The notes beneath the pieces were generated by a model that worked only from the letters and a program-made list of their open reading frames with translations, was not told where the DNA came from and ran no database searches. The translations under genes and the position numbers were made by a program. Positions 47,984 to 56,295 of a stretch of DNA of 64,000 nt are shown in pieces. The stretch is from NCBI RefSeq assembly GCF_000164675.2, contig NC_015678.1, forward strand, positions 434,001 to 498,000, read 5' to 3'. The DNA comes from Streptococcus parasanguinis ATCC 15912 (lineage in GTDB: Bacteria; Bacillota; Bacilli; Lactobacillales; Streptococcaceae). Each line of letters opens with the position of its first letter. The first letter of the stretch is position 1.

Positions 47984-48206
47984 TCACAGCGGAAAGTTTT
48001 GACTTTTCTTTATTCGTTCCATAATAAATAGAACATATTTATATTTCTTTGTAGAATTTCTTAACTTATTTTACTTGTTAAAATGGTTTATCTACATTCT
48101 AAACAAAACTAACAAGGGTGGTTTTGTTTTTTTCTGTCTTTACATGTATTCAGAGGCAGTGAAATAAGGTATAATGAATAGGATAAGAGTTTGAAGGAGT
48201 TAGGGA

Positions 48207-49751
48207 ATGTCTGCTAAAGAAGAAGCCTTTAAAAATGAATTTCAATTTGCCTCTAGTTCGATTGTGGCCCATATTGTCAGAGGTGTTCTGGTTGGGATCG
48301 TTGTGGGCTGTATCGTCTCGAGTTTTCGTTTTTTGATCGAACATATTTTTCATTTTGTTCAAGGCGTTTACAAGGAGATGTCTGGTCAACCACTTTATTT
48401 GCTGGCGATGCTGTTGGGGTATGGGGTGATCGTACTGATTGCTGGTCGCCTTATTCGCACCAATCGGGATATCAAGGGATCGGGAATTCCGCAAGTCGAA
48501 GCAGAGCTCAAGGGCCTCTTGGCGGTGAGCTGTTGGGATACCCTGTGGAAGAAGTATATTCTAGGTGTCTTGGCCATCGGAAGTGGCTTGATGCTAGGTC
48601 GTGAAGGTCCTAGTATTCAATTAGGGGCAATGGGTGGAAAAGGAGTGGCCCATCATTTGAAGGTCAGCCCAGTTGAGGAGAGGTCTTTGATTGCAAGTGG
48701 GGCTGCAGCAGGCCTTGCCGCTGCCTTTAATGCACCTATAGCGGGGCTTTTATTTGTGGTTGAAGAGGTCTACCATCATTTTTCACGTTTCTTTTGGATT
48801 TCGACCTTGGCTGCTAGTTTGACGGCTAATTTTATTTCACTCAATGTCTTTGGTCAAACACCAGTGCTTCATATGCCACAAAATATTCCACCGCTCCATC
48901 TGTCTCAGTACTGGATTTATCTTTTTCTTGGAGTCTTTTTAGGGGCAGCAGGGTATGTCTATGAAATAGTGGTCCTCAATATCGGTCGCCTGTATCGTTT
49001 GCTAGAGAAGATTTTCCATGTTCCTTCTCATTATTCTTCCTTATTTGCCTTTGTCTTGATTCTTCCAATCGGCTATTTGCTTCCTCAAATTCTTGGTGGT
49101 GGGAATCAATTGGTCTTGGATTTAGCTCGAGTACCGTATCCAGTGCTGACCATCCTTCTCTATTTTTTGATCCGTTTCATTTGGAGTATGTTGAGCTATG
49201 GTAGTGGTTTACCGGGAGGAATCTTCCTGCCCATACTAGCATTAGGATCTCTCTTAGGAGCCATCGTTGGAACCTTCCTCCAAAACATTGGCTTTATCTC
49301 TCAAAACCAGCTGCCTCTTTTCATCATTTTAGGAATGAGTGGGTATTTTGGGGCTATTTCAAAAGCTCCATTAACAGCTATGATCTTGGTAACAGAGATG
49401 GTCGGTGATATTCGCAGTTTAATGCCCCTAGGTATGGTGACCTTGCTGGCTTATATGATCATGGATCTCTTCCATGGAGCACCAGTCTATGAAGCCATGC
49501 TCGAGCAATTGTTGCCGGATAAGGCGCAAGAAGAAGGAGAGTTGACTTTAATTGAGATCCCTGTATCAGAAAAGATTGCAGGAAAGCAAGTTCATGAACT
49601 GCACCTCCCTCAAGATATCTTGATCACCACGCAAATGCGAAGCGGTAAGAGCTATACGGTCAATGGTGCGACTCGCTTGTATCTAGGTGATAGCATCTTT
49701 GTGGTGGTTAAAGAATCCGAAATTGGACGGGTCAAGGATATTCTTTTGTAA
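48207..49751 (+). CDS. ClC family chloride channel/antiporter
   Basis: 514 residues. The ClC selectivity signatures GSGIPQVE, GREGPSIQLG and the GGIFLPILALG segment are present; the gating Glu is the E in GREGP, so it is probably a Cl-/H+ exchanger. The C-terminal 75 residues (about 440-514) resemble a TrkA-C domain, which often binds nucleotides or regulates transport. AAGGAG precedes the ATG. No transporter partner is nearby. Confidence 0.92.
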   Translation: MSAKEEAFKNEFQFASSSIVAHIVRGVLVGIVVGCIVSSFRFLIEHIFHFVQGVYKEMSGQPLYLLAMLLGYGVIVLIAGRLIRTNRDIKGSGIPQVEAELKGLLAVSCWDTLWKKYILGVLAIGSGLMLGREGPSIQLGAMGGKGVAHHLKVSPVEERSLIASGAAAGLAAAFNAPIAGLLFVVEEVYHHFSRFFWISTLAASLTANFISLNVFGQTPVLHMPQNIPPLHLSQYWIYLFLGVFLGAAGYVYEIVVLNIGRLYRLLEKIFHVPSHYSSLFAFVLILPIGYLLPQILGGGNQLVLDLARVPYPVLTILLYFLIRFIWSMLSYGSGLPGGIFLPILALGSLLGAIVGTFLQNIGFISQNQLPLFIILGMSGYFGAISKAPLTAMILVTEMVGDIRSLMPLGMVTLLAYMIMDLFHGAPVYEAMLEQLLPDKAQEEGELTLIEIPVSEKIAGKQVHELHLPQDILITTQMRSGKSYTVNGATRLYLGDSIFVVVKESEIGRVKDILL

Positions 49752-49785
49752 AAGACAGATTCACATAAAAGTATTTCTATTATTA

Positions 49786-49830
49786 AATTTTCAGACAATT
49801 ATTGAAAAATGAGAAAACATCTGGTAAAAT
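49786..49830 (+). promoter_or_regulatory. CodY-like box and promoter of the efe-tat operon
   Basis: AATTTTCAGACAATT at 49786-49800 matches the CodY consensus at 14 of 15. TTGAAA (49802-49807) and TAAAAT (49825-49830, with TGG extension) have a 17-bp spacer. No Fur-type 19-bp palindrome was noticed. Confidence 0.55.
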
Positions 49831-49861
49831 AAGAGCAAGAACAATTGAGGAGAAGTCTTTC

Positions 49862-50734
49862 ATGAAAAAATATAGTCTACTCTTATTGAGTGTTGCTCTT
49901 TTAGCAGGGTGTGCAAATTCTACTAGCAAACAGTCGAGTCAAAAGACGCAAACCAGCTCAACGGTGCAGTTGTCAAAGGCTGACCAGAAGACCTTGGACA
50001 ATGCGACAGCTGAATACAAAGACTTTGTTGAAATGCAAATTGACCAATTGCTCAAGGATACAGAAGGTTTCCGAGATACCCTAAAAGCTGGGAATTTGGA
50101 AGAAGCTAAAAAACAATATCCCTTGATCCGCATGGCCTATGAACGCTCCGAACCGATTGCTGAAACCTTTGGGGAGTCTGATGTGAAGATTGACTACCGT
50201 TTGGTGGACTATGTGGATGAAAATAAATCAGAAGAAGGCTGGTCTGGCTTCCACCGGATTGAGCGCATCCTTTGGGAAAAGAATACCACAGATGGCACAG
50301 AAAAATATGCAGACCAACTGGTGAACGATATCAAGGAGTTGAAAGCTAAGATCGCAACCGTTGATGTGACTCCTGATGTAATGCTAACTGGGGCTGTTGA
50401 TCTGCTAAATGAAGTGGCAACGCAAAAGATCACGGGTGAAGAAGAAGTCTTCTCTCATACAGATCTGTACGACTTCCGTGCCAATATTGAAGGAGCTGAA
50501 AAGATTTTCTCTCTCTTTAAACCTTTGATTGAGAAAAAAGATGCCAAGTTGGTTAAAACCTTGGAAGCAGAATTTAAGAATGTTAATGCTTTATTGGACA
50601 AACACATGACAGGTGATTCAAACTATAAGTCTTACACAGATTTATCCAAAGAAGATACCAAGGAATTGGCAGAAGCTGTGACGAAACTTGGTGAACCTTT
50701 GTCTCAAATGGGTGTAATTTTAGATGGGAAATAA
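49862..50734 (+). CDS. Iron-uptake lipoprotein EfeM/EfeO-like (M75 imelysin domain)
   Basis: 290 residues from ATG 49862 (MKKYSLLLL), which has GAGGAG upstream. Lipobox LLAGC puts it on the outer face of the membrane. The imelysin/M75 domain has the GxHxxE-type motif as SGFHRIERILW. It lacks an N-terminal cupredoxin domain, so it is the EfeM form. It would pass iron to the EfeU permease. First gene of efeM-efeB-efeU-tatC-tatA. Confidence 0.92.
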   Translation: MKKYSLLLLSVALLAGCANSTSKQSSQKTQTSSTVQLSKADQKTLDNATAEYKDFVEMQIDQLLKDTEGFRDTLKAGNLEEAKKQYPLIRMAYERSEPIAETFGESDVKIDYRLVDYVDENKSEEGWSGFHRIERILWEKNTTDGTEKYADQLVNDIKELKAKIATVDVTPDVMLTGAVDLLNEVATQKITGEEEVFSHTDLYDFRANIEGAEKIFSLFKPLIEKKDAKLVKTLEAEFKNVNALLDKHMTGDSNYKSYTDLSKEDTKELAEAVTKLGEPLSQMGVILDGK

Positions 50735-50739
50735 GAAAA

Positions 50740-51945
50740 ATGGCTGACGAAAAATTTTTAGATAAAAAAATGGACCGTCGTGAATTTCTTAAAAAAGCAG
50801 GTATTGGAGGGGCTGGTCTAGCGCTAGGCCTCTCTGGTGCATCTGCTTTTTTCGCTAATCAAGACAGTTCCAGCAAAAAAGCTTATGATGGGGATGAAGA
50901 CATCTCCTTTTATGGCAAGCACCAAGCCGGGATTACGACGGCCATGCAGAAGGCTTGCTACTTGGTTGTATTAGATCTTCACACGACGGACAAAAAAGAA
51001 GTCATCCAGCTTTTTAAAGACTGGACCGACTATAGTAGTAAATTAGTCGAAGGAGAATTGGTCAAAAAAGATGGTTCCAATGCCCTCTTGCCACCAACAG
51101 ATACAGGTGAAACAGTAGGACTGAACCCCTATCGCTTGAGCCTGACGTTTGGTGTCTCTGCCAGCTTTCTCAAGAAATTAGGTTTGGAGTCCAAACGTCC
51201 CAAGCTCTTTCGTGATTTGCCTCCATTTCCAAAGGAGCAGTTGCAGGACAAATACACTGGTGGCGATATCGTCATTCAGGCCTGTGCCGACGATGAGCAA
51301 GTAGCCTTTCATGCGGTGCGAAATCTCATCCGCAAAGGTCGCAATACCATCACCATGAAGTGGAGCAAGTCCGGTTTTGCGGCGATTGGTGACAGAAAAG
51401 AAACGCCGCGTAACCTCTTTGGCTTTAAAGATGGAACAGCAAATGTCACGACGGAGAAGGACTTTGATAAGGTCGTCTGGACTGACAGTAAGGACTGGAT
51501 GAAGGGTGGTTCCTATATGGCTCTTCGCCTAGTCCAAATGCACTTGGAAACTTGGGACCGGACCAATTTGCAGGAGCAAGAAAACACCTTTGGTCGCTAC
51601 AAGGAGTCCGGTGCTCCATTTGGGAAAACCAACGAATTTGATGAAGTAGATTTATCTAAACTACCAGTAGATTCACATGTCCGTTTGGCCAAAGAAGTCG
51701 ATCGACCGATTTTACGGCGGTCCTATTCCTATTCGGATGGCATCAATGAACAAACTGGGCAATTTGATGCAGGCTTGATTTTTATCGCCTTTCAAAAGGA
51801 TCCGAACAGCTTTGTCAAAATCCAAACCAATCTAGGTGCAGTGGATAAAATGAACGAGTACATCACCCATATTGGAAGTGGACTCTTTGCTTGCTTTGCA
51901 GGCGTTGAGAAAGGAGGCTACCTTGGTCAAGCACTCTTTGAATAA
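50740..51945 (+). CDS. efeB: Dyp-type haem peroxidase EfeB
   Basis: 401 residues. The N-terminus carries a twin-arginine signal: DRREFLKKAG followed by a hydrophobic stretch to about residue 38, so it is exported folded through TatAC encoded two genes on. The Dyp motif GFKDGTAN (the GxxDG Asp) is present. It acts at the cell surface, where EfeB is proposed to oxidise Fe2+ or strip iron from haem. It is 5 bp after efeM; efeU starts inside its 3' end. Confidence 0.94.
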   Translation: MADEKFLDKKMDRREFLKKAGIGGAGLALGLSGASAFFANQDSSSKKAYDGDEDISFYGKHQAGITTAMQKACYLVVLDLHTTDKKEVIQLFKDWTDYSSKLVEGELVKKDGSNALLPPTDTGETVGLNPYRLSLTFGVSASFLKKLGLESKRPKLFRDLPPFPKEQLQDKYTGGDIVIQACADDEQVAFHAVRNLIRKGRNTITMKWSKSGFAAIGDRKETPRNLFGFKDGTANVTTEKDFDKVVWTDSKDWMKGGSYMALRLVQMHLETWDRTNLQEQENTFGRYKESGAPFGKTNEFDEVDLSKLPVDSHVRLAKEVDRPILRRSYSYSDGINEQTGQFDAGLIFIAFQKDPNSFVKIQTNLGAVDKMNEYITHIGSGLFACFAGVEKGGYLGQALFE

Positions 51946-53608
51946 ACTCTTGATCTTGTTAGGCATTCTTGCCTTGTTCTGGACTCATTCAGTGGCTGCG
52001 GAATCTTATAGCGATCTCTTTATCAAGATCACAGATGCAACAACCGCTGTAGAAAATAAGAACCAGGATAAGGCCAAGGAATTGATCGCTGAGATTCAAG
52101 CTGTTTTTGAAACCAAGGACCACCATGAGTCCACGGCAGGAAAAAAAGTTAGCCAAGCTCTAGCAATAAAAGGGAAGGTAACCAAAGAGGATCTCACCAA
52201 GATCTCATCAGCCTTGCTAGCTTTTGAAAAAGAGCAAAATCCGATCGATTTAGAAGCAGAAAAAGATAAACTTGTGAGTCGGCTCGCTCCTTACTTTAAG
52301 AATCTACAAGATGCCATTACAGCTAAGGATCTGGATAAAACCCGTCAAACCTATGCAGATCTCAATAATACCTGGACACGAAACGAAGCAGTGGTAAGAG
52401 ATCATAGCACAGCTTACTATGGCAAAATCGAGACGGCCATTTCGATCTTACGTAGTAGCATTGAAACAGAGCCTACTGACTTCACCAGCATCCAGTCCTC
52501 CTATGATGACCTAAAAAATGGGATTGATGCCTTTGTAAAAGGAGAAGCGATTAGCAGTGCTAGTACGGATTTGACACTGAAAGATGGGATCAAGCTTTTG
52601 GAGAAGGCGCAAAGCCAATTCCAATCTGGCGATGATAAATCTGCTGCAGCAACTATGAAGCAGTTCATCACCATCTGGCCAACCATTGAGGGAGATGTCA
52701 GCACAACCAATCCAAGCCTCTACACGCGCGTAGAGAGTGAATCTCCGGTTATTATGGTTAAGGGGAAAGAAAAGACCTATCAAGAGAAATTACAAGCCTT
52801 GATCAGGGACCTGTCTGCGATTGATACAACAGCTTCTTACAACGCTTTTGATGCTATGTTGATTCTTCTGCGTGAAGGAGTAGAAGCGCTTCTGATCGTC
52901 ATGGCCCTTGTGACGACCCTTAAGGCCGCTAAGATGAGGAAAGGCCTCAAATGGGTCTACGGTGGAGCTCTTGCTGGTGTTCTTGCCAGCGCAGCGATCG
53001 CTCTTGTTCTGCAAGTAGCTTTTCCAGCCGTTACTTCGGGGTCTAACCGGGAAATTATTGAAGGTGGCGTTGGGATTTTCGCAGTGGTCATGATGATCCT
53101 CATTGGAATTTGGCTACACAGCAAGTCCTCTGTCAAACAGTGGAATGCCTTTATGGACCGTCAGATGAAGACGGTAACGGCTACAGGAAGTTTTGTTTCT
53201 ATGTTTGCCCTCAGTTTCTTAGCAGTCTTTCGTGAAGGGGCTGAGACCATTCTCTTCTATGTTGGGATCATTCCACGGATTACAACCGCTCATTTCATAC
53301 TAGGAATCGGGCTTGCCATAGTTGTTCTCATCATCATTGCAGTGGCCATGACCAAGGCTAGTCAAGCTATCCAACCTCACAGAATCTTTTTCATTCTGAC
53401 TTGGTTGATTTACGCCTTGGCCTTCAAGATGCTCGGTGTCAGCATTCACGCCCTGCAGTTGACCAATATCCTACCTAGCCATTTGGTCAATGGACTTCCA
53501 ACCATCGATTGGGCGGGCATCTATCCAAGCTGGGAAGTTCTTCTTCCCCAACTTATCTTTGTGGCCTTGATCGCACTCGTTACGGTGAGACAACATGGCA
53601 AAGAGTAG
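51923..53608 (+). CDS. efeU: FTR1-family iron permease EfeU with large extracellular N-terminal domain
   Basis: 561 residues. I start at TTG 51923 because AAAGGAGG lies 5 nt upstream and a clear signal peptide follows (KLLILLGILALFW, ending about AAES); the ATG at 51872 in the same frame lacks a ribosome site. Residues about 30-300 are an extracytoplasmic helical domain absent from E. coli EfeU. The permease half has two REXXE iron motifs, REGVE (about 317) and REGAE (about 437). It overlaps efeB by 23 bp and tatC by 14 bp. Confidence 0.9.
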   Translation: MVKHSLNKLLILLGILALFWTHSVAAESYSDLFIKITDATTAVENKNQDKAKELIAEIQAVFETKDHHESTAGKKVSQALAIKGKVTKEDLTKISSALLAFEKEQNPIDLEAEKDKLVSRLAPYFKNLQDAITAKDLDKTRQTYADLNNTWTRNEAVVRDHSTAYYGKIETAISILRSSIETEPTDFTSIQSSYDDLKNGIDAFVKGEAISSASTDLTLKDGIKLLEKAQSQFQSGDDKSAAATMKQFITIWPTIEGDVSTTNPSLYTRVESESPVIMVKGKEKTYQEKLQALIRDLSAIDTTASYNAFDAMLILLREGVEALLIVMALVTTLKAAKMRKGLKWVYGGALAGVLASAAIALVLQVAFPAVTSGSNREIIEGGVGIFAVVMMILIGIWLHSKSSVKQWNAFMDRQMKTVTATGSFVSMFALSFLAVFREGAETILFYVGIIPRITTAHFILGIGLAIVVLIIIAVAMTKASQAIQPHRIFFILTWLIYALAFKMLGVSIHALQLTNILPSHLVNGLPTIDWAGIYPSWEVLLPQLIFVALIALVTVRQHGKE

Positions 53609-54314
53609 AGCAGATGAAATGACCATTGTTGAACATTTGGTCGAATTTCGAAAACGATTGATCGCAGTGGTCTTGTGTTATATTATCGTCTTTCTGGTGG
53701 CTTTTGTATTTGGTGGAGAGCTCTACCAAGCCTTGACTGCTAGCTTTCATCAAAAACTGCTGGTACTGGGACCGAATGATATCCTCTGGATCTATGTATC
53801 GCTAGCCAATCTCACAGCCTTTAGTCTTACCTTGCCCTTTATTGTCTACCAGATTTGGCAATTTGTAAGGCCAGCTTTGAAGGAAAAGGAGGCGCGTGCA
53901 GTCTTTGCCTACATTCCAGCTAGCTTTATTTGCTTTGTACTGGGGCTTGCATTTGGTTATTTCTTTGTCAGTCCAGCTATTTTAGAGGTGCTGATGCGCT
54001 TGGGAGAAGGACTGTTTGATACCCAATTGACGGCACAAAATTATTTAACCTTCTTATGGCATACCTCCTTGCCTTTAGGGGTCTTGTTCGAGTTACCAGT
54101 TTTGGTCGCTTTTCTGACCTCGATTGGGCTCTTGACACCACAGTTTTTAATAACCTACCGACGATACGCTTACTTTGTCCTGCTGGTCTTAGCTGTCGTG
54201 CTAACCCCTGCAGACTTTATCAGTGACTTGGCCATGACACTCCCTTTGATCCTCTTATTTGAAGTCAGTGTTGCCATCAGTAAAGTCATCTATTCAAGAA
54301 AAAGGAGAAACTAA
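53595..54314 (+). CDS. tatC: Sec-independent translocase TatC
   Basis: Receptor of the twin-arginine pathway. 239 residues with six membrane helices. The N-terminal MTIVEHLVEFRKRL is the TatC signature, with the conserved E-x-R-x-R type residues. It overlaps efeU by 14 bp and tatA by 1 bp (TAATG). The only twin-arginine substrate visible in the window is EfeB, so this looks like a dedicated system. Confidence 0.95.
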   Translation: MAKSRADEMTIVEHLVEFRKRLIAVVLCYIIVFLVAFVFGGELYQALTASFHQKLLVLGPNDILWIYVSLANLTAFSLTLPFIVYQIWQFVRPALKEKEARAVFAYIPASFICFVLGLAFGYFFVSPAILEVLMRLGEGLFDTQLTAQNYLTFLWHTSLPLGVLFELPVLVAFLTSIGLLTPQFLITYRRYAYFVLLVLAVVLTPADFISDLAMTLPLILLFEVSVAISKVIYSRKRRN

Positions 54315-54511
54315 TGGGAATTTTACGTGATATTGGAGCACCAGGTTTGATCATCATCATCCTGGGCGCCCTCTTGATTTTTGGACCAAAACGCCTGCCA
54401 GAGTTGGGCCAGTCCATCGGAAAAATGTTTGCTGAATTTAAGACAGCTGTCAATAAAGGCAGTGAAGAAGCCGACCAAGAATCAAAAGAAGCTAAAGAAG
54501 AAAAAGAATAA
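54314..54511 (+). CDS. tatA: Sec-independent translocase TatA
   Basis: Pore-forming subunit, 65 residues. One N-terminal membrane helix (about 8-24), the FGPKRLPELG hinge, an amphipathic helix and a charged Glu/Lys tail. With no TatB present it is the minimal TatAC of Gram-positives. It is the last gene of the efe-tat operon. No strong terminator is visible directly after it. Confidence 0.93.
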   Translation: MGILRDIGAPGLIIIILGALLIFGPKRLPELGQSIGKMFAEFKTAVNKGSEEADQESKEAKEEKE

Positions 54512-54533
54512 TCAGACAATTTTCAAAATTCTA

Positions 54534-54562
54534 TTGAGTTCGATTGCATAAAAAGGTATAAT
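54534..54562 (+). promoter_or_regulatory. Promoter of the 36-residue membrane peptide gene
   Basis: TTGAGT (54534-54539) and TATAAT (54557-54562) with a 17-bp spacer, 35 nt before the ATG. Confidence 0.6.
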
Positions 54563-54597
54563 AAGACAAGTACTTGCAATCGACGAAGGAGGAAACC

Positions 54598-54708
54598 ATG
54601 ATTATTACGATTTTGTCACTCATTTTCTATTTTAGCTATATCGGATTCTTATGCTGGTTGGTCGTAAAAATTGTCGAAAAATTGTTCAATTTCTTGTTGA
54701 ACCGTTAA
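54598..54708 (+). CDS. Small membrane peptide, 36 residues
   Basis: ATG 54598 has a full AGGAGG 6 nt upstream. The frame encodes a hydrophobic stretch (ILSLIFYFSYIGFLCWLVV) and then a basic/amphipathic end KIVEKLFNFLLNR. It forms a complete unit: promoter, ribosome site, frame and terminator (54718-54749). The shape (one helix plus basic tail) is like small membrane-acting or regulatory peptides and some type I toxins, but I recognise no family and see no antisense RNA promoter. The function is unknown. Confidence 0.65.
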   Translation: MIITILSLIFYFSYIGFLCWLVVKIVEKLFNFLLNR

Positions 54709-54717
54709 TAAAAAAAC

Positions 54718-54750
54718 AATCCATTTCACCCTGTGTGAGTGGATTTTTTG
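54718..54750 (+). terminator. Terminator after the small membrane peptide
   Basis: AATCCATTTCAC and GTGAGTGGATT pair around CCTGT and are followed by a T-run. Confidence 0.75.
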
Positions 54751-54820
54751 TATCCACTTCAGTTAAAAAGATTCAAACAAAGAGGTGTTAACGGTCTCAG
54801 ATTGAAGATAAAGTCATATA

Positions 54821-54879
54821 AAAACCTTTCCTTAAGTGAGTACGGACGTCAGCGAACTTCGTTGAAGTCCCATGACTAA
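54821..54879 (+). repeat. R2 intergenic repeat, copy 2
   Basis: Close copy of 47862-47920, with GTTGAAGTCC for GTAGAAGTTC, which weakens the internal hairpin. Its terminal CCATGACTAAA supplies the ATG of the following 84-codon frame. Confidence 0.72.
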
Positions 54880-55126
54880 ATCAAGATACAAAAGGCGTCT
54901 GCGGATAAAGTCAAAAGAGGAATTTAGAAAGCAAGTGAAACAACACAACAAAACCATCGTTTTACTGACTGTTTTGTTTATTGCTATGTTTTCCATTTCA
55001 ATGTTTTTATATCTTTCAACTCCTAGTATCTTCTTGTTACTAGTGATGGACTATATCGTTTGTTTTTCTTATCTATTTTATAAGAAAGTTAAGCTTAATA
55101 GAAATACAGTAATTACAAGATTGTAA
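54872..55126 (+). CDS. Hypothetical small membrane protein, 84 residues
   Basis: Very basic N-terminus (TKSRYKRRLRIKSKEE), then two hydrophobic segments (about 28-48 and 51-68) and a basic end. The start codon lies inside repeat R2 and no Shine-Dalgarno is evident, so the start or even the expression is uncertain. The AT-rich composition fits the neighbouring accessory genes. No family recognised. Confidence 0.45.
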   Translation: MTKSRYKRRLRIKSKEEFRKQVKQHNKTIVLLTVLFIAMFSISMFLYLSTPSIFLLLVMDYIVCFSYLFYKKVKLNRNTVITRL

Positions 55127-55225
55127 TATTTTCTGTTATAGCTTTATGTGGCATGGGAATAAATTGATATGACTTTTATTATCTATGGTATAATAAGATA
55201 AATTTGGAGTTGTAGAGGTGAGCAT

Positions 55226-55843
55226 TTGGAAGAACATAGACCTGATTTTAGAGATATAAAATCATTTGAAGAATTTAACAGATACTACTGGTATCGAGAA
55301 GAGCTTTCACAAATTTGTAAGTACCTTGGATTAGAATACAGTTGTACAAAAAATGAATTAAATCATATTATAGAACAATATTTTAAGGGAAATAGAGTAG
55401 AAAGATTTTTGAGGAAAAGAAACAAAAATCAAGCCGAAATAATAACCCTAAATACATCATTACTTGAATGTGGGTTTTCCTTTAATCAGAAATTTCGTGA
55501 TTATTTTTCAGCTGTAACAGGTGTTAATCCGTTTAAATTTAATGCTGATATGGCAACAGCTTGGCGAAAAGTAAAACGGGACAACAACATAAATTTTACA
55601 ATCCAAGATATGATTAAAATATACTATGGAGAGTCAGACTACGCCAGGTATGATAATTCAGCTTGCCAATGGAATCAATTTCTAAAAGACTTTTGTGCAG
55701 ATGAATTTAGCAATCATTACTCCAACAAGTTAAAAGTTGCGGCTATCCTTTGGAAAGAAGTTAGAGATTCAAAAAATAAAAAAATTTATTCACGGGGACT
55801 TCTAAAAGAATATAGCTACAAAATAGAGGAGTACTGTAAGTAA
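55226..55843 (+). CDS. SAP-domain / DUF6434-like protein
   Basis: 205 residues from TTG 55226, with GAGGTGA 5 nt upstream and TATAAT about 30 nt upstream. Residues about 10-55 resemble the SAP-like helix pair (FNRYYWYREELSQICKYLGL, then KNELNHIIEQYF), and residues about 85-140 resemble the DUF6434 segment with KFRDYFSAVTG and DMIKIYYGE. SAP folds bind nucleic acid in other proteins; no function is known for this family. Clearly more AT-rich than the flanking genes, so probably acquired. Confidence 0.7.
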   Translation: MEEHRPDFRDIKSFEEFNRYYWYREELSQICKYLGLEYSCTKNELNHIIEQYFKGNRVERFLRKRNKNQAEIITLNTSLLECGFSFNQKFRDYFSAVTGVNPFKFNADMATAWRKVKRDNNINFTIQDMIKIYYGESDYARYDNSACQWNQFLKDFCADEFSNHYSNKLKVAAILWKEVRDSKNKKIYSRGLLKEYSYKIEEYCK

Positions 55844-55968
55844 ACAACTTCAAGTTTGTCGAATCAGGCTACCAGTAAGCATGTCTGGATGTTGATTTCT
55901 CCTATTTACCTGAGATTCAACAGAATCTTCATGTGATTACAAAAATCAATCTTGAGAGCTAGTTAGAA

Positions 55969-56265
55969 ATGTATAAAGATGATTGGCTGAGGGTGACGGT
56001 TGAAGAATTGATCGAAATGATCAAACGCTCAATGGATTGTGAAGACTTACATTCAGAGATTATTTTTAAAGGAAAAGGTTTACTCCCGGATCTTTTAATC
56101 AATTTTGATAAAGAGGAGTTTTATTCAAACCATCAGGGAATGAAAAACTACGAAAGATATGTGCCGAACGGATGGAAGATTTTTTCAGGGAAATTCGATC
56201 ATTTGATCCCCAAAGACGAGCAATATTGGATTGAAAAGACTAGCGCGAACCAATTAAGGAATTAA
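55969..56265 (+). CDS. Hypothetical protein, 98 residues
   Basis: A soluble, acidic to neutral protein with no signal or membrane segment. No clear Shine-Dalgarno stands before ATG 55969; GAGAGC lies 11 nt upstream. I recognise no family. It could be a remnant or an immunity-like small protein, but nothing nearby supports a toxin partner. It is followed after 30 bp by the alpha/beta hydrolase gene. Confidence 0.5.
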   Translation: MYKDDWLRVTVEELIEMIKRSMDCEDLHSEIIFKGKGLLPDLLINFDKEEFYSNHQGMKNYERYVPNGWKIFSGKFDHLIPKDEQYWIEKTSANQLRN

Positions 56266-56295
56266 TTATAAATTAAAAAGGAAGAGACAAAATAC

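Noticed and set aside
48101..48132. Independent small RNA before the ClC gene
   Set aside because: The AAACAAAAC/GTTTTGTTT hairpin has a T-run, but no promoter with a sensible -35/-10 spacing precedes it.
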